In this document: positions 33,831 to 44,305 of the stretch, piece after piece
Position numbering within the stretch: the stretch's first letter is position 1
Layout of the letters: every line of letters begins with the position of its first letter
DNA from: Liolophura sinensis
Taxonomy: Eukaryota; Mollusca; Polyplacophora; Chitonida; Chitonidae
Assembly (NCBI RefSeq): GCF_032854445.1
Contig: NC_088297.1
Location: forward strand, 124,001 to 188,000
DNA length: 64,000 nt
Direction of reading: 5' to 3'
Notes under the pieces: model-generated
The model's input: only the letters and a program-made list of their open reading frames with translations
Databases searched by the model: none
Told to the model about the DNA's origin: nothing
Program-made: the position numbers and the translations under genes

Positions 33831-33926
33831 ACCATGATGGGTGAAGTAAGAATTTGTTGTGTGACACTCAGGCTTATATACATCACGTTTTCCAATGGAT
33901 TACATTCCCTATGTGATAAACCACCT

Positions 33927-34188
33927 GGGGCCTTCGTGGTCGAGGCGGTTAGTGTGCCAGAGCGACGTAATGACGCAGACTCTCCCTCCTCTCCCCCCCC
34001 CCCCCCCCCACACACACACATGTGCGATCCCTGTGAGTTCAAGTCCAGCTCATGGTGACTTCCTCTGCGGCCGTACGCATGAAGATTTGGCGCAACCTGC
34101 GGATGGTCGTTGGTTCACCCCCGCCCCCACCATAATGCTGCCAGTAGTCGTATAAGTGAAATATTCTTGAGTGCGGCGTGTGAACGGA
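33927..34188 (+). mobile_element. SINE-B, near full length, with internal poly-C/(AC)n
   Basis: Head GGGGCCTTCGTGGTCGAGGC with A-box-like core, then a C17 run and (AC)n at 33990-34020 in place of the usual spacer, B-box-like GTGAGTTCAAGTCC (34033-34046), then body and shared 3' domain to TTGAGTGCGGCGTGTGA. The (AATA)n tail is missing. Confidence 0.85.
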
Positions 34189-34419
34189 GTCCCAGATTGG
34201 TCAGGTGAATCTCAGGTATCCAGCCAATGACGTGTGACATATGTAGACATTCTGCCCATAGAAATGGATGTGAATACTCATAGCTCTTGTCTTCATCACC
34301 GTAAGGTTTGGACATATTTACATTTTGTCATGTACGCTCACAACAGCTGAAAATGTCCTTGAAATAGTTGTGTGTAGTTTGAAGTAAAAATGGAGGATTT
34401 ATCGAACACAGAGCCTGGT
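34189..34419. other. Unique sequence
   Basis: Nothing recognised. Confidence 0.35.
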
Positions 34420-34510
34420 AAGTTTATGAGAAGGTCAGAAATGTTTTGGAAATGTAAATGACACCACAACAGAGATTGATTTAATTTCCTAGTGGTAATA
34501 TTCTTTTTAT
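34420..34510 (+). repeat. R6 fragment
   Basis: GGTCAGAAATGTTTTGGAAA, TGACACCACAACAGAGATTG matches 41741-41790 (GATCAGAAACGTTTTGGAAA, TGAAGCCACAAAAGAAACTG). Confidence 0.55.
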
Positions 34511-34689
34511 GTAACTCTATGGAGCCATCGGATATGTATTTAAGCTCCAGTGGGACATGTAGACTGTTTATGTGAGGTGTAATCACCGGTTTCACTGTTT
34601 ATGTCTGACCAGATACTGGCTATCACGCTTTTATGGGTGTTTGAAGTCTATTCTTATGTGTGCGTACAAATGAACAATCTAACGCAGAT

Positions 34690-35040
34690 GTTCGAGCTGT
34701 TGTGAGGCGATCAGAAAAGTCTTGGAAATGATGCCAGACGGAAATTAATTCGATTTCCGGACGCCAAGAATCTTAATGTTCTCATCCCTTTGAGGATGCA
34801 AGAAAAATATTTTCTACAACAACGTTTGAAAACCAAATACAAATTTAAATCTGTAGACGTTTCAAGAAATGTAAAGGGATCTAAAGCCAAAGGTCGTGTC
34901 AGCATAGTATTTGAGCTCCGCAATGACAAACACCAGCTTCCAACAACAAATTGGCTGTTTCTGCGCATGTGCGGAATCTATCTTGTGAATAACAGCTGCC
35001 GCGTGAAATCAATTACTTCTACCACCTATCTAGCAGCTCT
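34690..35040 (+). repeat. Dispersed repeat R6, right part, copy 1
   Basis: Aligns with 41735-42030: GATCAGAAAAGTCTTGGAAA, CTGTAGACGTTTCAAGAAAT / CTGTGGACGTTCCAGGAAAT, AAACACCAGCTTCCAACAAC / AAACCTCAGCTTCCAGAAGA, TTTCTGCGCATGTGCGGAAT / TTTGCGCGACTGTGTAAGAG. Open frames of about 85 codons on both strands here are not conserved in the partner. Confidence 0.65.
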
Positions 35041-35152
35041 GTAGAGATAAACCCCCCACAATCCCACCTTGTGTTGATGCATATCAAGATAGGCTGTAAA
35101 TCACAAATAAGCCTCTATCTTGTAGTTTTGTGTATTACAACATTTGAAGCCG

Positions 35153-35450
35153 TTTCGGTGGACTAATTGTTAGTCGAGGCGTGCACCTCGAAATCAGTAG
35201 ACCTGGTCGAGTCACAGGCTTTGTTACTGATTCGCATGGCTTTCAGAACTCAGGGGTTACAGAGCAAGAAACCAGGACTGGTTTGGACCGGCGTAAGTGT
35301 AATGTGACTGGGTGGAATGTCATGTCTGGTGTATTTGTCATGATATTTCAGTGGCGCTATGCTCCATGAACACAAAGTATATGCAAACGCACATCTTATG
35401 ACTCTTCGCCATCAGATGACTGAAACATTGTTAAGTACGACATAAAACAC
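35153..35450 (+). mobile_element. SINE-D: tRNA-like head, distinct body, SINE-A-like 3' end
   Basis: TCGGTGGACTAATTGTTAGT (about 35155-35174) is A-box-like and CTGGTCGAGTCAC (about 35203-35215) B-box-like. The body (GACTGGGTGGAATGTCATGT, CATGATATTTCAGTGGCGCT) differs from A and B. The end, TTCGCCATCAGATGACTGAA, ACATTGTTAAGTACGACATA, AAACACC, is the same 3' domain as SINE-A, followed by a (CATA)n tail. Confidence 0.7.
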
Positions 35451-35504
35451 CATACATACATACATACATACATACATACATACATACATACATACATACA
35501 TACA

Positions 35505-35533
<29 letters not shown>
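35451..35533. repeat. (CATA)n microsatellite, expanded SINE-D tail
   Basis: About 20 uninterrupted CATA units that start exactly at the 3' end of the SINE. Confidence 0.95.
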
Positions 35534-35537
<4 letters not shown>

Positions 35538-35564
35538 GAGCAAATAAGCTCTTTCATCCGTCAC

Positions 35565-35728
35565 TTCTTTGCTATGGATCTCTCCGCCATCTACAGAGCC
35601 TGAAGAGTTTGCTATGGATCTCTCCGCAGGCTATAGCGGTTGGATACTTTGCCATGGGTCTCTCCACCGTCTACAGAGCCTGAGACTTTGCTATGGATCT
35701 CTCCACCATCTATAGCGGCTGGATTTTC
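35565..35728. repeat. ~44-bp tandem repeat (4 copies)
   Basis: TTTGCTATGGATCTCTCCGC/ACC, ATCTACAGAGCCTGA or CTATAGCGG(C/T)TGGA, four times with alternating second halves (types 1,2,1,2), giving a weak dimer structure. Confidence 0.85.
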
Positions 35729-35925
35729 AAAAGACGCAAGGTATGTTCTAGGCCTAAAATCAGTATTTAAATCTTATACCATGCTAGAATATCAGTTGTC
35801 AGTAACAAAACAAGTCTCTCAGTTGTGCTTTGATTACAACTGTTCATATGGCAATAAGGCCGAGCAGTGGCATTAAATCTACATTTGTCTGAGAATTTCT
35901 GGCGTTTTATCTCTAACAGATTGTA

Positions 35926-36640
35926 TTGTTATATATATGTTTGATTAATTTCAGATGTTGGACTATGTTTCATGTTAGACAGGGTACTACATTATTACGT
36001 GGACAGAAACCGGACTTTATGGAAAGTTGATGTCTGGTGATGTAATTTACGTATTATATCCATGTCTCGCCTTCTTCCGGAATGTTTCACTTACACGTGA
36101 CGGTGATCAGGAAATATGGCAGACTGTACGGATGAACACCGCACCTCGGTATAGTATTCTGCAAACCTACTACCTTGAAGCTGCAGTCGAAGCTGTTTTC
36201 TTTGAATCCGAGCAAACACCTCCTTTGAGAAAGGTCTAGCGACCTGCCCTGACCTTTTGTGTACCAGGCTAAATACACTGCAAAAATAAATCCTGAGTAT
36301 TACTGTAGTGACCACTGTTGCTTCAATTGTCCATTCATTGCTCTTAAATGAAGCAATATTAAGGTTCCTTTTAACGCTTAGACGTTGTTCCTTAATTGCG
36401 TGTACCTTGAGAGGTAAAAAGGTCAAGGTTATCCATAAGCCTAGGGCTTTGTCAGCGATGCCAGACTCATTACATCCACAATCATATTACGTGCTAATGA
36501 TTCAGAGTGACACCACCAGGCCCCACAACTGATAGACATGGATGCTTGATAAAATGTGCCAATGCTAAGCACGCACAAGTTTAACTTGCAGATTCGGATT
36601 AAATAAGGATTTTTCGACATTCTGGACCAGAAGAATCCAC
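35926..36640 (+). repeat. Dispersed repeat R4, copy 2
   Basis: Partner of 31080-31535. The best block is 36417-36530 (TCAAGGTTATCCATAAGCCT, GTCAGCGATGCCAGACTCAT). It is longer than copy 1 between its two anchor blocks. Confidence 0.7.
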
Positions 36641-36825
36641 TGATCACATTACAACGGTTTAAATCACTCAGAAAATCAGACGGAACTAAATCTTATATTT
36701 GTTTACATTGATATGATGAACTGTTGTCAAGTAAAAGTTTAAAATGTGCATAGTTTAAAACGTTTGAAAAGCTCTTAAAAAATTGTCCAGCTATCAAAAA
36801 GGTTTTTATAAAATAAATTACCATC

Positions 36826-37053
36826 CAGGGGTCTCTCACCAGTGCAGACGCTATGAGTTCAAGACCCGCCCAAGCTGCCTGGCTTCCTCTTCGGACATAT
36901 ATGTGAAGGTCTGACAGCAATCTGCGGATGGTCAAGGGTTTCCCCCGGGCTCTTCACTGCTTCCTGTTACCAGAACGTGGGCCAACATCGAATAAGAGAA
37001 ATATTCTTGAGTACCGCGTAAAACACGGTTCAAATAAATAAATAAATCAATAA
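36826..37053 (+). mobile_element. SINE-B, 5'-truncated
   Basis: Starts in the head spacer (GGGTCTCTCACCAGTGCAGA), with TGAGTTCAAGACCCG as B box, GGCTTCCTCTTCGGACATAT, CTGCGGATGGTCAAGGGTTT, ATATTCTTGAGTACCGCGTA and a (AATA)n tail ending 37053. Confidence 0.88.
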
Positions 37054-37985
37054 AGAAAGGCGGACAGGCATGATAAGAAATTGCAAAGTTTAAAACCTCA
37101 GCACAGCTATGCAAATTTCTGAATCAGAAGTAGACAACAGAGCCATAGAAGAGCTAGTTTCTGAGAAGTAATCCTCCAAACAGGCGTTGTCGGTCAAAAA
37201 TGATAATTCTTGGCCGAAATGAGGGTCTGTGTGTTTAGTTTATTGTATAAGGGTCGACGTTAGCGAGAGAAATATTTTAAATGAAACTTTCACGCGTGTA
37301 TTTCTGTGTGCTATGGAAGTTTCGTTTTGTTTAACATCGTCCTTCCTTCATACTTGAAACCCAAACTTTATAACATGACCAGTGTTGTAATTTACTAGCA
37401 AGTTAAATATCCGTGTTTTAGACAAAGTTTTAGTCACAGTACAGTGCATAACCAAGTGTCGGTGGAGAAAGAGTTCGTATCTAAGTGGTTTCTTTCCTTT
37501 CTCATTCGAAACATAGTTTTGCATGAGTAAAGAGGTAGGCCTGCTGTTGTTTGAAAGTTTTACCATGAATTATAACTGTTAATATAACTGAAACACATAT
37601 TTCGGTTTGACCGGAAACCCCCCTATTCCGTTTTACACTCGCTTCAGTGCCTGTTTGGAGCTCAACGTGGCACGGTTGTTTTACAACAGAAAAACAAGAA
37701 TTAAATACAACGGGAAAAGGGAGTGGCCTTCAGTGCGATTGTGTAAGCATTTGGGCGTAACAGCTATACAGTGTGTAGCTGTTTCGCTTCTTTAGGTGTC
37801 CTGCAGTCGGCACGATTCCAAGCTTTACCAAATATTACCAGATCCTTTTATTCAGCACGATAGGTCTACACCTTATTTTTGATTCCCTCGTGACAGCTGC
37901 GAAACAGTCGTACACATGGTTGTCCCTTCTCGGATCGCCCGTGCCTGTGTTACAAGAAACACTCTAGCTTCGATTTGCTTGGTAT
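37054..37985. other. Unique sequence
   Basis: Short frames on both strands (37348-37566 minus, 37607-37795 plus) without known motifs. Confidence 0.45.
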
Positions 37986-38345
37986 TTCTGTAATGGCAAT
38001 GTCCCAGATGAAACGAGGCCTCTCTCACGTAATAGCTTTATTCTATAAGGAGTTCTCTAAGACGCGTCTTCCAGTGAGGATAAACAGCCGGTATAGATCG
38101 CTGATTGATTAATGTAGTCATCCGAGAGCAACACAGGGTGAAATTGGCAAAACACTTGTGGTTTGATTGCTAGCCAGCCGTTGACCCTTCTAGCAATGAT
38201 TTGACGCGAAGAGGCAAATTGGTTTGTTTCAGTCGATAGGCAATTATCGATTTCTAGTGAAGATTTGGTATCCATGACAACAACAAAAAATCTACAACTG
38301 GCCACGCAGTTGTTGTTTCCCGTTACCAGACATTGACATCCGTAT
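37986..38345 (-). repeat. Dispersed repeat R2, copy 2 (inverted)
   Basis: Reverse complement of 24145-24450, with the same order of landmarks including TGATTGCTAGCCAGCC and CAGTCGATAGGCAATTATCG. The minus-strand frame at 38057-38401 is broken in the partner, so it is not a conserved coding region. Confidence 0.8.
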
Positions 38346-38531
38346 CCACACTGAACCTCAATCTTGTTAAATTTCAGGCAAATGGCTACCTGGTGTCTCA
38401 ATTATGTGCCTTTATTAGGTATTGTGCTGTCGGAAAAATCTCACGAGATCCTGTGGATTGTGGAAATGGGGATAATGCCTTGATTTGTTGTCACGTTTTG
38501 ATCATTGTTTATTGTGACTGCTATCACTGTA
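38346..38531. other. Unique sequence before the 58-bp array
   Basis: Nothing recognised. Confidence 0.35.
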
Positions 38532-39052
38532 AACATTCCTGTAAACAGTGCATCCGTTACTTTGCAGGTAACGTAGGTTGCTTTTAAATCACATTCCTGT
38601 AAACAGTGCATCCGTTACTTTGTAGGTAACGTAGGTTGCTTTTAAATCACATTCCTGTAAACAGTGCATCCGTTACTTTGTAGGTAACGTAGGTTGCTTT
38701 TAAATCACATTCCTGTAAACAGTGCATCCGTTACTTTGTACGTAACGTAGGTTGCTTTTAAATCACATTCCTGTAAACAGTGCATCCGTTACTTTGTACG
38801 TAACGTAGGTTGCTTTTAAATCACATTCCTGTAAACAGTGCATCCGTTACTTTGTAGGTAACGTAGGTTGCTTTTAAATTACATTCCTGTAAACAGTACA
38901 TCCGTTACTTTGTAGGTAACGTAGGTTGCTTTTAAATTACATTCCTGTAAACAGTGCATCCGTTACTTTGTAGGTAACATAGGTTGCTTTTAAATTACAT
39001 TCCTGTAAACAATGCATCCGTTACTTTGTAGGTAAGCTAGGTTGCTTTTAAA
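38532..39052. repeat. 58-bp minisatellite, 9 copies, highly homogeneous
   Basis: Unit: ACATTCCTGTAAACAGTGCA, TCCGTTACTTTGTAGGTAAC, GTAGGTTGCTTTTAAATC. Units differ by 0-3 bases. Each contains the short inverted repeat CGTTAC/GTAACG around a 7-base loop; two units have TACGTAACG instead of TAGGTAACG. First and last units are the most diverged. Confidence 0.96.
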
Positions 39053-39117
39053 TGCTGTTCGACTTTATTTTTAACTTCAACGCTCAAGAATTATTGAGTT
39101 TTACAATGGCGAACAGT
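39053..39117. other. Spacer
   Basis: Nothing recognised. Confidence 0.3.
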
Positions 39118-39262
39118 ATACTATGGGTGGAGCATTGTCACAGACCTTTGATACGTTACTGACGCATTTCCCAAGTATAAGGTACAGAAGGCCACACCAT
39201 ACTGATGGAAAACAAGCGATCTGCAGAAAACGCCACGCGAGCGTTGTTGATCACTTATTGTT
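39118..39262. mobile_element. SINE-like body module R7, copy 2
   Basis: GATACGTTACTGACGCATTT, CACACCATACTGATGGAAAA, CAAGCGATCTGCAGAAAACG, CCACGCGAGCGTTGTTGATC follow 8430-8590 in order. Confidence 0.6.
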
Positions 39263-39705
39263 ACTTTGAGGCTTATTCCGCCTTCAGGAATCATGCATGC
39301 ATGATTAAAATACAAAATTTACAGCATGACAATAATTCTATATTTCTTATTCGTCATTTATGCAAAACACAAGATAGCTCGATTTTAATTGACCTTGGAT
39401 ACTTAAATTCTGAAACCCCGCTTTCTGTTTAGATACGCTTCACTGCGTCCAGGTTCGCTCAAACGTCTAATCACGGAAGATGACATTCTGTGTGAGATTC
39501 ACTCTGTATATATTGAGGCCTGTATATGTAAGACTATGGTATCCAGTTGGGAGGAGGCCACCCATTCTCTTTCTGTTCACATAGCATTTCTAAGATTTGT
39601 GCGATGAACGTTGCCACGTTTTTCTAACCCATCGACATTGGCTTTGAAAACAGTTTTTGAAAACAGATTTATTGTCAGTTTACCTCAGCCAGGGTATTAT
39701 TCTGT
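39263..39705. other. Unique sequence
   Basis: Nothing recognised. Confidence 0.4.
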
Positions 39706-39812
39706 AAATGCTTGGATAGTGGTAAATTACTAGCCCCCTAGCACCATGACTGAGGAGGAACTAGGTTAAAAGAGCAGTGATTTTACCTGCAAGCTTATCA
39801 GACGCCACTGGA
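39706..39812 (+). repeat. Dispersed repeat R5 fragment
   Basis: AAATGCTTGGATAGTGGTAA, CCCCCTAGCACCATGACTGA, AGAGCAGTGATTTTACCTGC, AGACGCCACTGG match the right half of R5 (compare 56392-56474). Confidence 0.6.
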
Positions 39813-40032
39813 GGCATTTTTCGTCAAATTAAATGTTTCACTAAGTCATTCTTTATTCATGCCGTGCTGTTTTTGTGTCACGACTCGGATCTGATATATT
39901 GCGACTTTTCCAAGACTTTAGCAACAACTATTTGGGCTTGGACTGAAAATAGTATTGTCCTCAATGTGTATTTGTTAATCGGTGTTAAATTTACTATTAA
40001 CTGACCAACACACACAGCCCATAACCAATTTA
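39813..40032. other. Unique sequence
   Basis: Nothing recognised. Confidence 0.35.
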
Positions 40033-41040
40033 GTTCTTTTTATTTGTCATAGCCATTATGACAGCTGGAGCACGTCCATCTCTGAACGCATAGCATATTG
40101 GCATATTGATAAGTATCACTGCATTTTCAGGTCTGTTGTTTTTATTTTTCATAGCCATTATGACAGCTGGAGCACGTCCATCTCTGAACGCATAGCATAT
40201 TGGCATATTGATAAGTATCACTGCATTTTCAGGTCTGTTGTTTTTATTTTTCATAGTCATTATGACAGCTGGAGCACGTCCATCTCTGAACGCATAGCAT
40301 ATTGGCATATCGATAAGTATCACTGCATTTTCAGGTCTGTTGTTTTTATTTGTCATAGTCATTATGACAGCTGGAGCACGTCCATCTCTGAACGCATAGC
40401 ATATTGGCATATTGATAAGTATCACTGCATTTTCAGGTCTGTTGTTTTTATTTTTCATAGCCATTATGACAGCTGGAGCACGTCCATCTCTGAACGCATA
40501 GCATATTGGCATATTGATAAGTATCACTGCATTTTCAGGTCTGTTGTTTTTATTTTTCATAGCCATTATGACAGCTGGAGCACGTCCATCTCTAAACGCA
40601 TAGCATATTGGCATATTGATAAGTATCACTGCATTTTCAGGTCTGTTGTTTTTATTTTTCATAGCCATTATGACAGCTGGAGCACGTCCATCTCTGAACG
40701 CATAGCATATTGGCATATTGATAAGTATCACTGCATTTTCAGGTCTGTTGTTTTTATTTTTCATAGCCATTATGACAGCTGGAGCACGTCCATCTCTGAA
40801 CGCATAGCATATTGGCATATTGATAAGTATCACTGCATTTTCAGGTCTGTTGTTTTTATTTTTCATAGCCATTATGACAGCTGGAGCACGTCCATCTCTG
40901 AACGCATAGCATATTGGCATATTGATAAGTATCACTGCATTTTCAGGTCTGTTGTTTTTATTTTTCATAGCCATTATGACAGCTGGAGCACGTCCATTTC
41001 TGAACGCATAGCATATTGATAAATATCTCTGCATTTTCAC
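40033..41040. repeat. 102-bp minisatellite, 10 copies, almost identical units
   Basis: Unit starts TTTTTATTTTTCATAGCCAT, TATGACAGCTGGAGCACGTC, CATCTCTGAACGCATAGCAT and ends CACTGCATTTTCAGGTCTGT. Most units are identical; variants are single bases (TTGTCAT, GTCATTATG, TCGATAAG, TCTAAACG), and the last unit has a 9-bp deletion. The period is 34 codons, so one frame on each strand is open across the array: 345 codons plus (39982-41019) and 339 minus (40030-41049). The two are antisense to each other, start in or near the array, and have no signal peptide or non-repeat domain. I interpret both as by-products of the repeat. Confidence 0.97.
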
Positions 41041-41189
41041 AAGACACATAATTCATCAGTTCAGCAACTTGTGTATGGTTCATGGAGCCCTACTGACACG
41101 AACATAAAACAATGGTGGCCAAAAACCAGTCTACTTCAAACACAAAATATTGGACGTCCGGCTCCCTTCCACTAATTTCTTAATGCACA
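41041..41189. other. Spacer
   Basis: Nothing recognised. Confidence 0.3.
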
Positions 41190-41560
41190 TTGCCTGACCA
41201 GTTCAACATATTCTACAGGCTCGTCGTTTACGTCACTACTTTTTATTCACATTTTCAATTATTCATGTATCTCTGTTTTTTTTTTTCACTGACATGATAC
41301 TGATGTATCACTTGCCTGCAGCATGTAACAGACTTGTTTTTTTTTACAATCTGCTAGAGAATGTCTTATTTCTTAGAAGCTGTATTTCATTGATCTTTGA
41401 TAATCTTACAACGCAAATGCCAAAATGCAGGGAAGATAATGGCTTCTCTTTGCTGCAGGTGATGGTGGCAAATATATACAATAGGTCAAGATCTGACATC
41501 AGCGACGCAACCTTTCTCTTTGTGCCAGTCACCAAGAAAACACATGGATCTGCGATCAAA
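41190..41560 (+). repeat. Dispersed repeat R6, left part, copy 2
   Basis: Partner of 33480-33830. Together with 41735-42060 it keeps the same order and orientation as the two R6 parts at 33.5 and 34.7 kb, with a SINE-B and ~800 extra bases in the first locus. Confidence 0.6.
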
Positions 41561-41633
41561 AGCTGCTAGACATGTACCTCAAAAAACAACCCCCAAGAAC
41601 AAAAAGAAAATCAACAATGCCGTCCCTCACCAC

Positions 41634-41670
41634 CCCACCCCCCCCCCCACCCCCCTCCTCCCCTCCCGGG
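41634..41670. repeat. C-rich tract (G-quadruplex potential on minus strand)
   Basis: Four or more runs of at least 4 C (CCCACCCCCCCCCCCACCCC region), ending CCTCCCGGG. Confidence 0.85.
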
Positions 41671-41734
41671 TTAGTTGTTGGGCATGGGTAAACACTATCA
41701 GTAATCAGTAAGATCGAGAATTTATGTTCTTGAG

Positions 41735-42060
41735 GAACGATCAGAAACGTTTTGGAAATACAAATGAAGCCACAAAAGAAACTGATGCCAAGATTTTTTG
41801 AAAATTCTTTTTTTGCTCGAAGATTTTGCAGAAATCTGTGAAATTAAACATAAATGTTCAGCTGTGGACGTTCCAGGAAATTCTGGAGAAATCTGAAAGG
41901 AACCATCGAATCAATACAGAAGTTTGTGCAACGTCAAAACAAACCTCAGCTTCCAGAAGAAATGACCGGGTTTGCGCGACTGTGTAAGAGATCCGTTAAC
42001 GTACAAACTGCTGCAAACTGCGTACAAACTGCTGCAATGGGATCTCTCCACCCAATCACA
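41735..42060 (+). repeat. Dispersed repeat R6, right part, copy 2
   Basis: Partner of 34690-35040. Also contains a 20-bp direct duplication, CGTACAAACTGCTGCAA, at 42000 and 42021. Confidence 0.65.
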
Positions 42061-42732
42061 TTTCACATTCCTAGCCAGAAATAAAATCCTGATTTTGTTA
42101 TATATGTAATTGGGAACCACTATCTCATCAAGGGTCTGAAATGTGATCAGCACTACGCAATTTGTCATCCAGGGACAGGCATAAACAGCTCAGGCATACA
42201 GCATGAAATTACAGAGCAAGTGTGGAAGTGGACTGAATGACATAACCTGTCTGTGCCTGTGGACATGTATGATTTAGGGGTGGAGGAGACCGGCAAGTTT
42301 CGTGTAAATCACTATCTTTGTCAACTTACTTTCCAAGTTGTGAGATATTCATGTGCGCGCCATATTTATGGCAAACAAGATGTCTTCAACGAACAATAGA
42401 TTGTGACCACTCTCCTACAGTAAAACCGAGGAAACCTAGTTCAAGGCTGTATTTAAGTCGCACATCGTGTGTCTTAGCCAATTAAAAACAACCGAAGGAT
42501 GGCGCACCTGCCTCATCATCCGAAGTCCCCGGGTACAATTCAGCGTCCAGTCAAGCTCAAGACAATATAACCGTCCCTGTTTTAGCTTGCGGTTACGTCT
42601 ATCGGAGGGACATGAGCGATTGTGTGGTTTGTTTGTTGGCATCTCGCAGCAAGAAAAATCCTGAAGTGTTATTACCAAAAAAAACTACACTGAGGAAAAT
42701 CATATTACAATCAAGTTTGTCACGAGAATTAG
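42061..42732. other. Unique sequence
   Basis: Overlapping opposite-strand frames at 42436-42678 and 42467-42664 have no known motif. Confidence 0.4.
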
Positions 42733-42870
42733 TGATTTATTTGTTTATTTATTTGATTAGTACTTTACGCCGTACTCAAGAATACTTGTCTTATACGAAG
42801 GCAGCCTGGAAACCGGGCAGAGCCCAGGGGAAACCCACGACCAGCCATCCGCAGGTTTTTGACAGACCCA
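42733..42870 (-). mobile_element. SINE-B 3' half
   Basis: TTATTTATTTGATTAGTACT, TACGCCGTACTCAAGAATAC, GAAACCGGGCAGAGCCCAGG, CATCCGCAGGTTTTTGACAG. It stops before the head; the 3' domain lacks the CAGCATTATGGTGGG block. Confidence 0.85.
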
Positions 42871-43020
42871 CGGACGACAAATATTAACCAATGAGAATGT
42901 GTGCTCTTCTGTTGGTTGGCTGACGCTGATTTCGTCAGTGTCCGCTAGCAGAAAACAGGGTGAGTTCAGACAGAGCGTGGCTGAAATGATAGACTGATGT
43001 GACTTATCATTGAGAGAGGA

Positions 43021-43093
43021 AAGGACGGCGAAGTGAGTCAAAAACCTTCCTTGAAAACGGTAGGTTCGGGGTTCAATCCTGAACGGAGTCATC
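43021..43093 (+). mobile_element. tRNA-like sequence (SINE head or tRNA relic)
   Basis: GGCGAAGTGAGTCAAAAAC (from 43027) is A-box-like and GGTTCGGGGTTCAATCC (43063-43079) is a good B box, spaced as in pol III type 2 promoters. No convincing full cloverleaf: the acceptor and anticodon stems do not pair well, so I do not call a tRNA gene. Confidence 0.45.
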
Positions 43094-44055
43094 CTAAGGT
43101 TTCATCATCGGCAATTGTTTCAGAAATTAAAATACTGTACTTCTCATCAATGTTATCTTAAGACAAATGAGTCCAAATTTCAAATTGCATTGCTTAGACG
43201 TCTGGCGTCTAGGGACGCCGGACATGTGCGACTAACAAATCTCAAAGGTGAAAAAACTGTGTCTGTTTTATGTTGTATTTTTGTTTCGAACCTCAATTGT
43301 AATTAGTGAATGCATGTATTTGGTGAACATTTCATACATAGTTTAAATGTCTGGAGGCTAGTAGAAATTCTGGTTGAAGTTGCACCCATACTCATGATAT
43401 AATGCAGGCACTGTAACCGGTCTACAAAAATATTGACATTTGTGCTGACTGCGTGAACAGGTGTCAGGTCTATCTCATAAAACTGACTCACTCAGATTAA
43501 AATCATCTAGAACTGTGTAAAACATGAAATCTGAACATAGCGTCAGACATCAGTGAATCGAGTACAGCACGAAATCTATGTTTTATTGTATTTCATTTAA
43601 CAATGGTTTGGTGGTAACAAAAATACCCTGATAAACACAAATATATCTAGCTTTCAACACTGTAGAACCCCCGCAACGCCCCTCCTCCCACTTTCCGTCA
43701 TGTCATGTTATTGTAATATCATGCGATATTCAACATCCAGTGTGATGTTGGATCAGAATTCGTTGCTCCCGACACAGCAGGGCTGTTGTCACTACTCTAT
43801 CCAGAAAGCACATATTTAGTCATGGGTTCAAGTGCTTCTAAATCCTTAAGAATTAATACATTAAATTAATTAATAAAAGTATGAAAGCTTCTCCAGCAAC
43901 ACAGTTATATTTCTAGCATGACTGGAAAGGGTTCGAATGTAGTTGTCAATGGTTTGTTTTACAAATATATCTGAGGAGGAGTGTTTTTCAGACTACCCAA
44001 AATATGTTACCCAAAATATGTTACAGCGGCAGCTTGATACAAGCAGTTGGCATTT
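43094..44055. other. Unique sequence
   Basis: A short direct repeat CCAAAATATGTTA occurs twice at 43995-44025. Nothing else recognised. Confidence 0.4.
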
Positions 44056-44245
44056 GGTCACACGTAATCAGTGAAATACGCCCTCGTATCAATCTGTCTC
44101 AGTTAGGGTTCCAACTCTTCTTGTAAATCTGTTTCTAAATAGCAGCAATATACACTCCCACCAGCGCCGTGGGTGAAGCAGAATTAGGTAAAGAAAATGC
44201 TGTGATGTTAACTGCAATTTGTTTGACGCCACTGGCCTGGAATTA
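44056..44245 (+). repeat. Dispersed repeat R5, copy 2
   Basis: GGTCACACGTAATCAGTGAA, ATACGCCCTCGTATCAATCT, ATTAGGTAAAGAAAATGCTG, TGATGTTAACTGCAATTTG, GACGCCACTGG; closest to 56325-56474. Confidence 0.75.
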
Positions 44246-44305
44246 CTCAAAGTTCGGTGCTCTCATCACATTTAAACATTTACAACACCTTCTATTAAGA
44301 TATTA

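Noticed and set aside
40030-41049. Long antisense frames (345 and 339 codons) as genes
   Set aside because: They exist only because a 102-bp unit lacks stops; both strands are open, no domain, signal peptide or non-repeat portion.
43021-43093. Functional tRNA gene
   Set aside because: A and B boxes are present but acceptor and anticodon stems do not pair convincingly.
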